Shown in pieces: positions 1-15,100 of a stretch of 64,000 bases of DNA. The translations under genes and the position numbers were made by a program. Positions within the stretch are counted from its first letter, which is position 1; every line of letters starts with the position of its first letter. This DNA comes from Beroe forskalii (taxonomy: Eukaryota; Ctenophora; Nuda; Beroida; Beroidae). The notes under the pieces were generated by a model that saw only the letters and a list, made by a program, of their open reading frames with translations, did no database searches and was not told where the DNA came from. Location of the stretch: positions 372,001 through 436,000 of the forward strand of contig WFMF01000045.1 in NCBI GenBank assembly GCA_011033025.1. Direction: 5' to 3'.

Positions 1-76
1 ATTTAAATAGGAATCAGTCTGAATCATTTTCATAATGTTATCAGTAACCACTTATGATGTCTTAAATTTTCAAGGA
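1..76 (+). other. Sequence upstream of the semaphorin start codon
   Basis: This is AT-rich sequence directly before the ATG at 77. It may be 5' UTR or the end of an upstream intron. No TATA box or other clear promoter element is visible. The true promoter and any 5' non-coding exon probably lie outside the window. Confidence 0.4.
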
Positions 77-164
77 ATGGGTTCCATCATATGGTTATTA
101 CTAATACTTTGCTGTGGTTGTGTCAATGGACTGCAAAGAAGGTGGTTGCAACTTAAGGACTATG
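77..164 (+). CDS. Semaphorin exon 1: start and signal peptide
   Basis: The exon starts MGSIIWLLLILCCGCVNG, a short N-region followed by a hydrophobic core and small residues, which is a typical secretory signal peptide. It continues LQRRWLQLKDY. The donor at 165 is GTAAGT and the exon ends in phase 1. The ATG at 77 is chosen because the signal peptide begins there. Confidence 0.85.
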
Positions 165-3100
165 GTAAGTAAACTAATTCACTGATAAATTAATTTGTTG
201 ACTAAAGTTAATATTCACCATCAATCATTGATTCTTGATATTGCATTGTCACTTCATATTGAGCTTAAATCTCAAAAACATCACATCTCCCACAAAAATC
301 ATCCTGTTACAATTATTTCAGATATTCTGCACATATTCCAATTAACTTCTAAGTTATACGTTTTCAAGTTATTGGCCTAGTGCAATTGGTAACAAGAGGC
401 TTTTTGCTATTGTTCAAATAACCCAAAGTCACTACATGAGCCCAACAAATATTGATTGTTTTCAAAAGAAAATCACCATATATTTTTTCTTCAGATTGTC
501 AAGGGTGCAACCAGTACTATGATGAAGATGCAATGTTCATGTCAATGCTGTTTGTGTCTTCTAACAACATTATTTTGGGAGGCAGGTAAGTACCTACATT
601 GGTAGCATAACACAGCCCATTGCACATACCATTACCCAGCAGAATGCCTTGGGGTGACTTGTTCAGATTTTATATTTCAGAAGCACTTGTAATCTAATAA
701 TCCAACAATGTTTGACCATAATTTTAAAATCAATTGTCAGAAGCTTTGAAATTGTTTAGGTAAGACTTGAGTAATGTTTGGATAAGCTGACTTAAAATTT
801 GCACAAAATTATTAACTCAACATTTTATTTATTCAATTTAAGTTCAACAGGGCTGTCTTTTCAGCCATCCATCCAAGATGATTCAGTTCCAACTTCTATA
901 TTATGAGTAAATAGTATATTTATCCTAGTTACAGTTACTAAATTGGTGCAACACTCATTGAGTTAATTAAATTCTACAAGTCGAAGTAATAAACTAATAA
1001 GTGTGGGATACGTGAGTTTCGAATTGTGTCTGGTACCTCTCATGAAACTCCAAGAACAGACATTATTTTCCTTAAATCACCATGAATGGCTTCGTCATAT
1101 GCACATTTAGCATCCATGGCATTTGAAATGCAATGAAGGTACGACGCAGGCCAGGGTTTATCAATGGAGTACCTGACTCGGAAATTTGTAAGAGCTGATA
1201 ACAGAACATGTTTATGTAATAATCCTGAAACAGCTCAGTCTGTATCTTTGATCTAATAATTCTATTTACCAAAACCTGTGATATTTCACACCTACAATTA
1301 TTTTCTAATCTCAGTGTCCCTTTCTCGGAGCACTCTCATTGGCTGGGGTAATATGTCATGTGCATCCAATGGAATTGCATTAAAGCTTTACGTTCCTGTT
1401 AGATCACTGGTTCTCAAATGTAGGGTGACTCATTTTATTCACCATTAATAAAGTAATAATTGACACAAATGTTTCAAATGACGCCCATGAAAAATAATAA
1501 TAACTTAATTGCCATTCTTCTTTTGAAAATTAAATTTCTTACATCCCTGGAAATTCACCCTAACAGCTTAACAGCCATCAGTCGTAATATATGCCTCCTA
1601 ATATAGGGTGAACGTGAACATTTGCACAAAAGTGTATTAACAACAATTAATAAATTGGTGTATATTTTGGAACTTAGGAACCACAAATTGAAACACATCG
1701 AACTAAATCTTTACTAATAGTTTCATGGGTATAAATAACCAATCGTCAGAAGACGAACTTAGGAACCAGAAAGTTAGTATACCATTGTAAATTTATTGTA
1801 ACATGATTTGGTTCACGAGATCACCACTCGGATGTTCAATGCTCGGATGTTCAATGCTATGTTTCACTTCTCAATGAATATACTCGACAATCAACACAGC
1901 ACACCATTATCAGGACATTGTGCTAAAATATATCAAAAAGAAATCGTAGGTGTACACAAACAGTTTGTATACAAATAAGTTGTAACAATTTGAAGATTTC
2001 CAAATTTAAGAGTACGTTTTTTCTACCATTTTATCATATTTCCTGTTACACTGTAGACTGAAGTTAATTTATAACTGGACTATAGTTACTGCATGGTAGT
2101 TATGATGATAATATCATGGTTATGAAGATATCTTATTATTATTAATTATCATAATAATATGATAATGATGGTTAAAACCACGATTACCACTCCCCAGGAA
2201 CACGATCTACTCGGTCGACATGGTTACCGACTCCTATACTTCATTCCATGATGATTACGTGAGTTTGCAACCCTCTTTTCCCTGTTTCCCTCCTAGCATG
2301 GCATTTAATTTGTTGTTAAATAGGATAGATATAGGATGGATATAAGGATGAATTGGATTTCTTCACCTGTAATCTTCATGTGTGTCGCGTGAAATATAAT
2401 ATTATATTATACTGTGTATTATTATGATTTTTAGGATCAATCTTTAGAAAATATGTACTGAATGGCATTGTAGGTTGCTGGACATACGATACTAATCAAA
2501 TCACGCTTATCAACTCGCCCGTAAAGGGGGTGCGAGTTCAAAGGTGTTAAGACGTAATTGCCTTCAATTACCCGCTACCTTGTTATCTCAGATGTACTTT
2601 GTAATCCGGGGAGAGGTGTAAAATTTTGATTGGGTGTCACACGATAACTTGTTACCGAGTGTACCAGACTGTGGGCCTTGTTTGGATTACCGTAATTATT
2701 TTCATGAAATATCAGTTAAATTCCCACCGCTCACTCACTCGTGGCTATTAGGATGTGCTGAAAAATCTAAATTTGATTAAAAAACAGCTGAGTAAACATG
2801 AAATTCAAATTCCGGACATAAAAAGTTAAAAGCGTGCTGATAATAATCGCAAATTAAACGCTCCCGGCTAACTAGAATTTGTAAACTACAAGTGAGTGTT
2901 TGATATCATATCCTTATCTGGGCAACAAATCATCGTATATCAGTTACTTAGTTATCAATGATGCGGAACTTAAAGAATTCACTGTATCCGTCCGCTGTGT
3001 GACGTCACTACTTGCGGCAATCGCTGGTTGCAACTTGCAAGTACCCGGAACTGCTATACCTCAAGTTACTCTAAAAATATACGTATTTTCCTAGATAGTG

Positions 3101-6100
3101 GTTTACTGCTCATTAAATGATTATAGTCATTTTGAAATTGAGCAAGCTTTGCTTGAATCGCATATATTTTAATGCTCGTATAGCGCAGAAAATACAAGGG
3201 TGGGGCAATTTTATCAAGATAGCAAGAAATTTTATGCGTGTTACGGCTTCGAACCTTCCCACAGTTCGAATCATTTTGATCTAACACAGAAATCAGAACA
3301 TAAAATGTACATTCATTGACTTATAGTTTGAGTTACGGGCACTAAAATGTGGACATCTAATCATTCCAATTTTGTTTAAGGGAACTTACGATCACTGATT
3401 GAAAGTACATCTACAGTCGGCGTAGTAGCTTAGAAGCTTATCCATAGATCCCTTTGATTAAAGCCAATCATCACACGAGATAACCGTCAACTCGTTCACT
3501 GATTGGTATATGTCACGAAAATTTCGGCATCTTGTTAATAATATGGGTTTTGGATAAGCCAATACACCGCCGATTTCACTAATCTGGGAATATCTTGTAG
3601 CACGTTCTAACTCCGCAATCATTTCAGAACACTTTGAAGACGAACACTGAGAGTTGCATCAACGAGGGGCGACAGGAGGTAACCTTATAATTTCTGTTAT
3701 TACACTTCAGTCAATTATATTGCACATTTTAGCCGATCTTTTCGAGGAGCTGTCTTACTGAACCAGTTGTTCTTTTCTCTGGTTATTCTGTGCTATCTGT
3801 CGTTTGATGGGCAAATGAATATTACTTCCCTTGATTGAAAAATATGTCATTTAACTCTCACTTTTAATCCATTGATTGGAACTGCATCACGTCATCCTAG
3901 TAAGCTTGTACCGTTGCTGGATCATGAAAATATAAAACCCCTCTATATGCTTTCCAACGCCAAATGTTCCTATTCATAACATCAATATTCTACCAATGTG
4001 TCAGTCAAAATTTTTAATGAAAATCACATGTTCTCTCAATAACAAATTTAAGTTTTTGTAAGATGGTACCGGCTCCGTTACCAGAAGCCCAGTATCCACA
4101 GTATGCCTGGTATCCCAGTATGCCTGGTATGCCTGATTGCGTGTGTATCCCGTGTGTGTGTTGTCACTACTCAAGTAATCTCATTAACCAGTGATCACGT
4201 GGTCCCATTCTGTGGGTCACGTGCCGTACACCCTCTTGCTATCTCGAGCAATATCATCAACAATCCATCATGAACAAGCCTTTTATCATAAACACCCCAC
4301 CACTGCTGGATGCTCTGTAGTGTGGATGCGCCGTCAGAGCCTTCACTGCACGCTATATAAAGTAACTATATTACTTATTATGATCGTATAATGTTCAGAG
4401 TTAGAGTATGTGTGTGTGTGAGTGAGTTTCATATGATCTGTATGACACTTATCAGAACAAAACATGATGAACTATCTAATATGCCTCTCTATCGACATAT
4501 CGTTAGAGAGTTCAACTCTCCTGGCATATCACAATACTCTCATTAATCAGCCGACATGCCCACTGGGAGCGCTCTATTCTCCGACTAATTGTACTGCCTC
4601 CATTATATTATATATCGTCATCACATGTCCCTGTTACAATTCACAAGGCTTCACGAGGCTCCCACTGGACCTGGTTTATATATCACAAGTTTTATGAATT
4701 ATACTAACACAAGACATGCTGCATAACGGTGTATATATCAATGTAATTTAGTAGATTAAAAACTATAAAATTGTCAGGTCGTATGCCCCAGGGTTCGTTT
4801 TTACGGGAAATTCAAATTAATTAGTGACTGCCGGTGACACTGATGATAACTGGTACCGGCCCCTGAACAAGCGACCAGCAAGCAACAGCCCCAATGTATC
4901 CCTCGTCTTAGGTTTTCCTCATGGTTTTCTATCAGCGAAATTTCCCATTATGTCAGGGGCATGTAAAAGACTTGAACACGTTTGGAGGGCAGCCCTCAGA
5001 ACTAACAGGATTTTAACTTACATTCTAAACAAAAAAATGTCTACTGAAACAAGTATAAAATCCAGTATCAGTATGAATTTTGGGGGCAGCAGCCCCAAGT
5101 ATAAAATCAGTACGTTTTCAAGATTAAATTTTCACTCAGACTCTCAACTGAAATTCTGAATAATTTCAAAGTATTTAGCCCGTTTTTAAAATGAAGAATT
5201 TCCACATAGATGAAAATGAAATCCAGTAAGCTGGGGTCTGGGGCGGCAGCCTGTGGACGTTTTTGACCGAATAGAATTGTCATCTCAATAGGATTTTAAC
5301 TCGTATTTCAGTCTAATTTCAAAGCATTTGCTTGGCCTGTAGTCCGTATTTGAAATGAAAAATGTTTACAGAGATGATAATGAAATCCAGTAGGCAGGGG
5401 TCTGGGGGCGGCAGCCCCCAGAAGCTGGACGTTCTTAACCTAATAGAATTGTCATCTCAATAAGATTTTAACACTTATTTAAGTCTAATTCCAAAGTATT
5501 TGACCCTTATTTATGATGAAAAATGTCTGGCGTCTGCAGATATGAGAATTAGTGAGCAGGGGTCTGGGGCAGCAGCCCCCAGAAGCCAGACAGTTTGGCC
5601 TGTCCGTATTTGAAATGGAATATGTCTGTACAGATATCCTCAAAGCATGTTTTCAATTTTCATCTCAATAGGATTTTAGTTCTAATGTAAGTTTCATTTC
5701 AAAGTATTTGGCCCTTGTTAATGATGAAAAATGTCGGCAGAGATGAAAATCAAATGTAGTGGGGCAGCAGCCCCCAGAAGCCAGGCATTTAGAACAATAA
5801 ACTGAATTGTAGCCTCGATAGGATTTTTACTTTAATGTACTTGTAGACAAAAATTGCACAATTGAATTTTGCACATGTTCTAATATGGAAGTAATGATGG
5901 GATGACGATTTAAATCATCTAGGAAGTACTCTTCTAATAATACGCTTCAATAACTTCACACGTGCATTAGTTAGGTAGCTACTGTATGCATTTTACTGTG
6001 ATTATTTCTCAGAATGCAACTTAGTGTAAATTTTCTGGCAATTTTTTTAAATATGGTAATATTTTTTGGCAATTTCACAAAATCCTCCCAGTATCAAAAA

Positions 6101-9100
6101 AATTCCTCCCATTGATTATGATAATCGTAGTAGATTTATCTCAAATCAATGATAAATTTGGTGCTGTGACTTGTGAGAAGGTCGTATTTGAGTAATTAAC
6201 TGACTATTACTGTGACTTCTGAGAAATTCACGTTAACTCTCACTCCTAAATCTTATTGTTAGCTACTTTCTAGACACCTTCATTTAACTACTTAAGTGAC
6301 TTGCTACCTATAGTAATTGTCCAAGACACCTATATCCCGTGACACTTGAGACCCCTGGATTTCCAGATTGCACTTCTCATTCTTTAACATTCCTCTCTTT
6401 TCAATTACACTTCTCATTCACTAACACATTTATCTTTTCAGAGTGACTGTCAGAACTTCTACAAAGTCCTGCTCATGTTGTCAGACCAGCCCGAGACTGT
6501 GATCATGGCTTGTGGGACCTGGGGCTTTGCTCCCAAGTGCGATGTCCGAAGCGTAAGTACAGATCGGGCATTACTTCGATTTCTCGAATGAGTATAAAAT
6601 AAAATAAATCTGTCTTTAAAGATGAACCGCTTACGGTCATTATGTCAACTTCCATGCCACTTCAATACCACTTGTTTTGACGGGTCTTTGAAAAGGAGGA
6701 TATATAACAGGTCTGTGTTTTTACACTTCTGGAGGCACTGGTGCCGCCGTGTCTGCTGAAGTTGGCGTATAATATCAACAGTTGCCGTGTTAATTGCCCC
6801 AGCCATTACCTCAGTTAGTTCTCGCACGGTCTCTAATGGACAGACGTTTGCCGGCCAGCTGTAGTGGCGGTGCCATTATATCCCTCACTTCTCAGGGTCA
6901 AATATTTGACGTTTACAGTTGGTTTTTCATCGCCAAATAAACTTAATTAAGGCTCGGGTTGGCCGCCTAATCAGGTCTTTGGAAATGCGGGTTGAACTGT
7001 TCTTTATACGACTTCGTGATAAAATAAAGTACCTACTTTGATAGATTTACATTGTAACCAAGACGTACCTTGTAAACACAGCAACAAGCAGGCTGGTGTA
7101 ACAGGTCATGGATTACCCAACATTTGCTTGCCTTGTTGAGGGGATTCAGTGACTGATTGACTGCTAATTGCCCCTTATTATAGAGTATTACTACCCGTAG
7201 CCATGCAGCATAAAAACCAGTGCAGCTTCGTCAAAAATTAGGGAAATTAACCTACTTTACACCTCCAAATGACACGATTATCATTCGATGCCTTGTAGCA
7301 GGTGTCACCGTGCAAATTTCATCATGTTTTGTATTCGGGGTGTTTGGGTAGACCACGAAATATCAAGTCTCTTTCAAATCCAGCTCTACACTTCTAGATA
7401 TTGTAGGTACGGTTAGACTTGCTTAATAGGAGTAATTGCTGAAAACAACTTATCATCATTCAATAATATCATCGCAAATGAGAGAAGGACTTGTAAGATG
7501 AGTGATTAAGGGAGTCTTTAAATTGAGGCATATCTTAAAAATATAAGACTTCAACTCTGGCTTCATTTTTAAAAGAGCAACCTTGAAATTTGAAAAAGTA
7601 GGGCGTTGCGTTTCTCTGTTTTCAACAGCCTGGTGATCATGAGTCATGACGTTGTGATGATTGGGGAGCTTTCATTTCCCCTCAAGTCAGTAGTGATCTA
7701 TGATATCAAACTTCGAATATTGCGGTCTCATCTTAGATAATAAGCTAGATCTGGTAAAGTGGTGACCTGTTATTTGAAATGAAGATAAAAGGCTATTTAT
7801 TGATGTTTTTGGAACTGACTCTGCAGTAAGTTATGAATGAAATCGGCTTTTCAATCTTCAATTGCACGTGATTGCACGAATGTAGCCTGTGTTATATGGT
7901 GATTCTATTGAGGTCCTTTTTCATCATTGGTTATTATTTCATATCTTGTGACATATTTGGTCTACGTCAGACGATGAACTTTGCCCCATAACAATTTAGG
8001 TGGACATTTAATTGAGTAAGTAGCACCTATATTATTAAATTTTTCACCTGATAATTGCATCAAACAACACATCATATGACATGTATTGATATCATTGGTA
8101 TGATGCGGTAGGTGCGCCTACTAATGATGAGACTATGTCCTACTGCATGATCTAGTAGTAGTGGTACACTAATGTCCGGTCAGACACAGGTGCTATGGAA
8201 CAGGGAGTCGGAAGGGTTGGAGAATGAGTTGCGAAAGAGGGGGTTTGAAAAGAACAGGACAGAGTGGGTAGTAAGCTGGTTGGAGCTTTGGAGGAAGAAC
8301 TTGGCGAAAGAGTTGGTTTGAAGAGACGTTGGTAGAGAGTGGGGAGTAAGAGGGTCGGAGTTGAAGTGGTATACTGAAGAGGGATAGAAAAGGAGGAATA
8401 GTGGGAGGTGCTAGAGACATGGTACTCCTTGTTTCTATATCATGTCTATCAGTCTATGATCTGTCTAGTGTCTAGTCCTTAGAGTACTAGTGTTCTGTGT
8501 TTTGATCCATGTTTTTAGAACTCCGTCTCCAGGCGTATTTCAGTAAAACATGATCTGTGGCAAATGATGGATTTTAGCAAATGATGTACATTACAAACCT
8601 GCACGTGTGATGTTTGGCGTATATGCGGGCTGCTGCTGCGGGCTGCTGCTGTCCCGAACACCACTACCTACCTCCTGCCACTACTACTAAACACCTGCAC
8701 TACACCTAGAGGAGGAGTGCGATCTGAATACCGAGCACGCCCTTTTGGTTTGATCTGTTGTATTTGTTACTCTCCCAAGTCATGTGCCAATATTATGTTG
8801 GGATGTATCTAGCTTTCTTTCTCTTGGTGTTCGAAAACCGCTTAGGGGGCTAAGGAGTTTCCGAGGAGGATGATCGAACTATTTAGAACATGATTGGAGT
8901 AACGTCGATTTAATTGTATTTATGAGGTGTAATCTGATGATACAAGTTCTGATAATGATCTCTGGTTATAAGCTGCGGACTGTGGTTGCTATTATAGAGA
9001 TCTATATGGGTGTTTGGGGAAGACTCAGGTTCTGAGAAGTGAATTCTTGGAACATTTCCAACAACGCAGTCCCAAGCATATAAAACCCAGACGCCCCAAC

Positions 9101-12100
9101 CAATTTCCTGAAAATTATAGTACACATAATATTATAACTGAAACCCCATTTCGAACCTTGTTCCAAATTACGTGTGTGTACACACGCGTACACAGTTCTG
9201 AAATCTTGCTTCTCCAAATTGATGCGCAGAACATGTTCTGACCAAGGAGGACAAAGTAAGATTGTTTGTTTTGAAAATTACTCTCAATTAAAAAGCAATA
9301 AATTTTACACGTTCCTAACACGCATCAATTCATAGTACGAGGAGGGGGGACCTTTGTCGCCCTCCTCCGCGCTCTGTGATCTGCTAAGAGGAGGGGAAGT
9401 CTGATTTTATGTACGTCATCAGACGTAGGGAGGTTCAAAAATCACTTTTTCCTCAAATATTCTGAATTACGAAACACTGTATATGAGTTGCTCCTGCACC
9501 TCCTGACTTTCAAAAATTGTATTTTTGTATTTTTTGGTCTTGGAATTTGTGGAGCTATTGCAATGGTTCGATGGATAAATGGGCTCCTTCCTGGTCAGCA
9601 GTGGATGAGTTTTTCAATGGATGAATTTAATTGGGGTGGTGATTGAAAAATTGTTCAAGTTTTTCAAAAGAAATGCTGTAATCCTTATCTTCAAACGCAA
9701 CTTCCAGCATGCTGCTAAGTGTGTAATATTTGTACATACATTAATCAAGATGTACCTAGCCCGATCCATCATTAGCTAGTAATGTGTACGCACAACATTA
9801 TTATCATTGTTATTGTTGTAGTCCAATCAATAGCCTCTCTTGTCATGATACTAGACTTTCAACTGGCAACCCAATTAGAGTACACATAAAACTAAAATAA
9901 CAGATCCTGTCATTGTACTACTACATGATACTGTCTCAAAGTTCACTAATCAGGTAATTACTGCCCCATTACTGGTGTATAGGCTACACAGCCTGATGTT
10001 ATTTGAAGAATATTAGACCTGTATTGAATTATGATTACAGATTAGCTGTGTGTATATATTATGTAAGTTAGATTCAGGAAAAAGGAACTGTGTACTGTAT
10101 ACCAGATTCCGGTGTTGCATTCCATCACGTTCCTGTGAGAAGAGAGAGGAGGTTACATAACGTAACATTACACGACTCAGGAATGTGTGTACACTCTCTT
10201 GGTACACGTGTGCCAGGATGACATCACTAAGTGTAATGTTGCTGTTCAATGCACGCGCAGCCAAAACAAACATTGAGGCAGAAAGTCTCAATGCTCGTTC
10301 AGAACACAAAACACAGGTTACATAGTACACCTCAAGACCTTAGAAGTTCCGAGAAGTTCAGCTTTGGCTAAACGCAGGCAGCAATCAGCTGCCTACTGGG
10401 CTACTTGGCTGCCAGAAAATCGTTATGATACCATGATAGCAGGTAGGAATAAGGACTAACAATACCAGAGCTGCGCAGGACCAAAGTGGAACAGTTGACT
10501 GGGCCTTTCTGCCTTGCAGCCTTGGTATACCTAACTGATATATTTTCTTTGTCAAAAACGGATCCAATAGACGTTCTGAATGATGGAAATTACATTTTCA
10601 CTAGAACGCGTCTTCAATTAATCAATGTTTTCATCGGCTTCAAATTTGAATATTCCCTCATAAATTCTTGAAGACTCATGTCGGCATACACATACCACGC
10701 CTTCAAAGTGAAAGACGCTTAATAATTGCAAGACAGTGTTTCAAGAGGCCATTTAAGATTAGTGTACAATTTGGCGGAATTTAGTCACGAATTCACAACT
10801 TGAACCATACAATTAAATAGAATTTGGTCAGATGCTGGGAGATGCTGGTTAGAACCTACAGTGCTTTCTGGAACTTCAGATCAATGGTAATGGAATTATC
10901 AGAAATCTAACAGTCCTAGGTATACAGGTATTGGGCATCTCGTTAAATTATAAAATGTGCCATCTGAAGTGTGGTACTTGTTACAGTTGGTACACGTGTA
11001 GTAGTTCAGCTTGACGAAGGTAATCGTTGTAAATATCCCGCATAAGTACTCTATACTGATAATCTTGTGAAGTAAGGAAGTGTGACAAGAAGCCATGTTA
11101 GTGTGACACAACCCAACCCCAGCTTACCAATTGCCGTTTAGTAGATCTGACATTGGAGTAATTCATCAAAAGATAGTGTATTACTTTGTCAAAAGATCCC
11201 AGGCATATTATTTCCACTTCAAGTTAATATAAATCACGTAGAAGCAAAAGGAAGTTCCCAACAAGAATGAAATAATGAAATAGTTAATTATAAATGTCAT
11301 CGTATGAGGCATAAATCGAACTCCAATTAGGTTTAATACGGCCCGGCCCATCTGAACTTACTAAGAATTCCCCATCATGAATTGTGAAATATATTATCAA
11401 CTTAATGACACTGCTAAAAGAACTCGGACTAAAATATGATATAATATTTCGTCAGATTACTGTAGCTGAAGTGGCTCCATTTCTCATATATCATTTGACA
11501 GATCGCTCTGATGAAGCACTCTCCCTGAGTATAAATGTAATATATCTCACATCCAGGACACCCCCCTCCTTTGAGAGAATAATCGACTTCAGAAAGGTGA
11601 CAAATTGCATCCCGGGTAGGTACTACTTTGATTTGAACTCACACAGCTCGATTCGGGATGAACTGATAAAGAATATATTAATTACTTGGAGTATCGCTAT
11701 GAAACACATTATTATATTTGAGCGTGGAGATCTTAGAGCTACAATATTACACCTTACGTCATTACTTTTACATTTCTTTCCAATCCTTCATCTCGATTTC
11801 GACTAAGAAAGTAAGAAATGTCAATGAGTTCTGGTCAGCGCAGGCAAATTCAACTGTCTTCTAGAACTGAAAAATTAAATTCTGGGTTTTGACCCTTTTT
11901 CCAGCATAACTTTGGCTTATCAAAAACAGATGGTTATTAAAAGTTATCACTGGTCCTTGAGGTTTAAGATATGTCCAATGTCAACTGTGACAAAGTGACA
12001 GATGTCGCTATAGATCATTACTACAATGTAAGTATGTGAAACACTCTCACAAAGCCCATAATCCGCCCATGACAAGTTACACCTGTGGGCTTGTTACTAA

Positions 12101-15100
12101 CAAGCCCACAGTCTCAGGTTGTGAAAAAAGATAGAGCTTCAAAGTGAGCGCGAGCCATTAACTTAGTGACTAATTATATGGCGCTTATCTGCCCATTCTT
12201 AGCGCGCTCACATTGCAGGTTTTGTTAAACTTCTTATCCTCTACTAGTGCTGAGTCATGATACCCAGCTGATCTATATCAACAGCAGCTGCTGTGATACA
12301 CTGTAGAATCGTGTAAAACACAGGAAAATACCAGCACAATGTCCCTATAATGAGAGGCATCCTTTCAATGGTCCTTTGTTTTACAACGAGTTGTAGAGTT
12401 GTAGTATGTCTGGATTGCTGTCGCAAGGGGAATGACCTGTCATTCCTTTATTCTTTTTAATGTGTTGGACGAGAGCCGGAGGGGGGAGACAAAAGGGCCA
12501 TTGTCTCTGGCGTATTGCAAAGAATCTGCGGACTACAGTTTTAACAAATATACTATGGGAGAAAACCTCGTAAATTACACCACAGTTTTACTGTGTCAGT
12601 GAAACAGTGGGCGATGACTGATGTCACAAAGGGCATAATTATTTAATAATTATTCTAATAACTAAACGCAATAAGCACTGTCAGTGTCATACCCTTTGAA
12701 GTGTTCGCACCTCTTTTCTGTTTCTTTTGAAACTGTTAAAACCAGCTAATTCCACAAATAAAACAGTGGTGTTACATCGTACAAACACCATTTATTTTTC
12801 TAACACTCTCCAAACAACGTTAATTCCCACAGTCTTGGCACAAATAATTGCGCGGAAATTTGAAAACTTTAATAAGTATCAGTTCATCAGTGAACCTTAG
12901 GCTTTGTGGTTTAATAATTTCCATTTTCTCAGTCTAAATTTTATATCGTGGAAATTTATAATTGCTTTTAATAATGCGCTAACTTCTGACATAAAAGTTT
13001 TCCTGTGTCGGCAATGAAAAGCGTTGTAAAAGAAAAGAGGAGGACTAGACGGTTTATTATTTGAACTCTGTGAACGTAATTTATCTCTATATTACATGGA
13101 ACGTTCCTTCACCTTATTCGGCCTTATTGTGTTCTCACAAAAACTTAAGGGCAAAAAGTGCGATATGAGCTGGCTAATTTTTGAGGTTCTTTTGAAAGAA
13201 AAAATATATAATTGTCCAAACATTCAATTAAACCGAGTTTGTGAATAGGGTGCCATTCAATTGACGAGGCGCACACTTTGGGACCCATCATTGTATAAAG
13301 TGCTGGCACAGTGTACAGTTTAAGAGTTTACACGTCATAATTCATCATATCTGAGGCTTAGTGGATCCTGTATTCATGTAAGACCCACTGGTTCGGACTG
13401 TGCCATTTCATGTTGAGGAACCTAAAGAGGAACCAACCGATTACCATGCGTGTATAATATTATTCAAATTGTGTCGTATATTTATCATGTCTTTAGGACT
13501 GTCTCCTTCGAATCCTAAGAGAGCCTCCTCTCAGTACCAATTAGTGACGCTGTTAACTTTACTAGTACTTACTACTTATAATAATGATATTATTATTATG
13601 CGCTGCACACTATAGATTACATTGAACATTATTCAGTGCCCTGTCTTATCATCATTCTCGTTAGAGAGGTACTCTATATAACTACATTTTGATAAAATAC
13701 AGTACTCAACTATATTTATAGTCACGTGACGACTAATGAGTCTACCATGTATGAAATGAGGAGTTCATGCGACAACATCGAGCCATCTTAGGCTGCTTTA
13801 ACCGATTATAATATAGGTATATTTAAATAGGACACATCCATCAGAAAATAAACATCGCTCTTTGTCATTGACAACAACTGGGCCGCAAACGGTTTCCCTA
13901 AATAAAACATCAGAAAATACCGTTTGAAGATCTGATAATATCTTGGCCGCGCAATTTGTGTTGTTAGTCCTGTTTAAAGTGTGGACAATGAACTCCTGTC
14001 TTTTAAGAAGTGTTCTTTCGTGCTATTAGTTCCATACGATGCTGATTGCCGATAACAACGACCACAACCTATTTAAAATCTCTTTGAGATATTCAGAGAA
14101 AACATGCGATCATATCCCAATCATGATCATTGGCCTGCACGGGGCAATCAAATCAACTCCACCATCACTCCTTCGAAAGACACATGATTGGAGCTACTTT
14201 GCTACTATTTAGCTATAATAATGGGAGTGTGCTTTATTGAAGTGGGTAAGTGACGGCACGAAACACGGACGAATAGTGACGCCGTCATAATCAGGTGTTC
14301 AGTAGGATGGGTTGGTGACGTTTTACTGTGTAATGTGTATGGTGTGCAGGACCCGAACATATCACAGGAGTAACCAATCCAATCAAGGTGGATCACACTC
14401 ACGAGCCCTTCACTCACACTTCAATATCTCTACTCGACAATACACCAGTGGTATTACATAGTACACCCTGTCAGAGAGGTGCTTAATCGCATTACTATAC
14501 TCCTCCTCCGGCAGATATATATTACATTAACGTTAGTGCTACTACTACTACTAATAGCACTACTCATGGACTGTATGTGTCAGGGGACACTACATTCTTC
14601 TAGTGTGGCGGTGTCATGGTAACGGGTGTCATGGTAACCCTAAACGGCGTGTATGTTGACCGTTAAACCGTCCGTTACACAGACTTTACACACGGTTTTT
14701 CGTTTTACATGCAAGTTACACGCGTGTTAGTGTAAAATTCAACCGAGGCTAACGGGTTCTTTTTGAACTCCATTTCACCTGCTGTATTATATCTGTTCCC
14801 ATCTGCCTTGTTTGTCCTTATACGGGTAAAGTGGTAAGATAGGATGACCAGACATGTGCTCGTCAAGGGACATATTTTCCAGAAAAAATGTTGTGAAAAA
14901 CTCCAATTAAACTGATATGCTGATATGTTGCGGTGTGTTTAAGAATGTCTGTGAGACAAATAGTTTCACGGTTGCTTGGAGCGAGACGACGTGATTTCAT
15001 TGGCTGCGAGCAAATTATGCACTCTTTTGTGCACACAGATATAGTCAAAAGCACCTCAGGCTGCATTTCATTGACACTGCGGTCAAGTATATTGTAATAC

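Noticed and set aside
4824-5159. A possible missing semaphorin exon in intron 4
   Set aside because: The frame carries no sema motif and runs into a tandem repeat. Exons 4 and 5 join in frame without it.
11384-11806. A 140-codon open frame in intron 5
   Set aside because: No domain, no homology that I recognise, ordinary AT-rich composition and no splice or promoter context. Chance is the simplest explanation.
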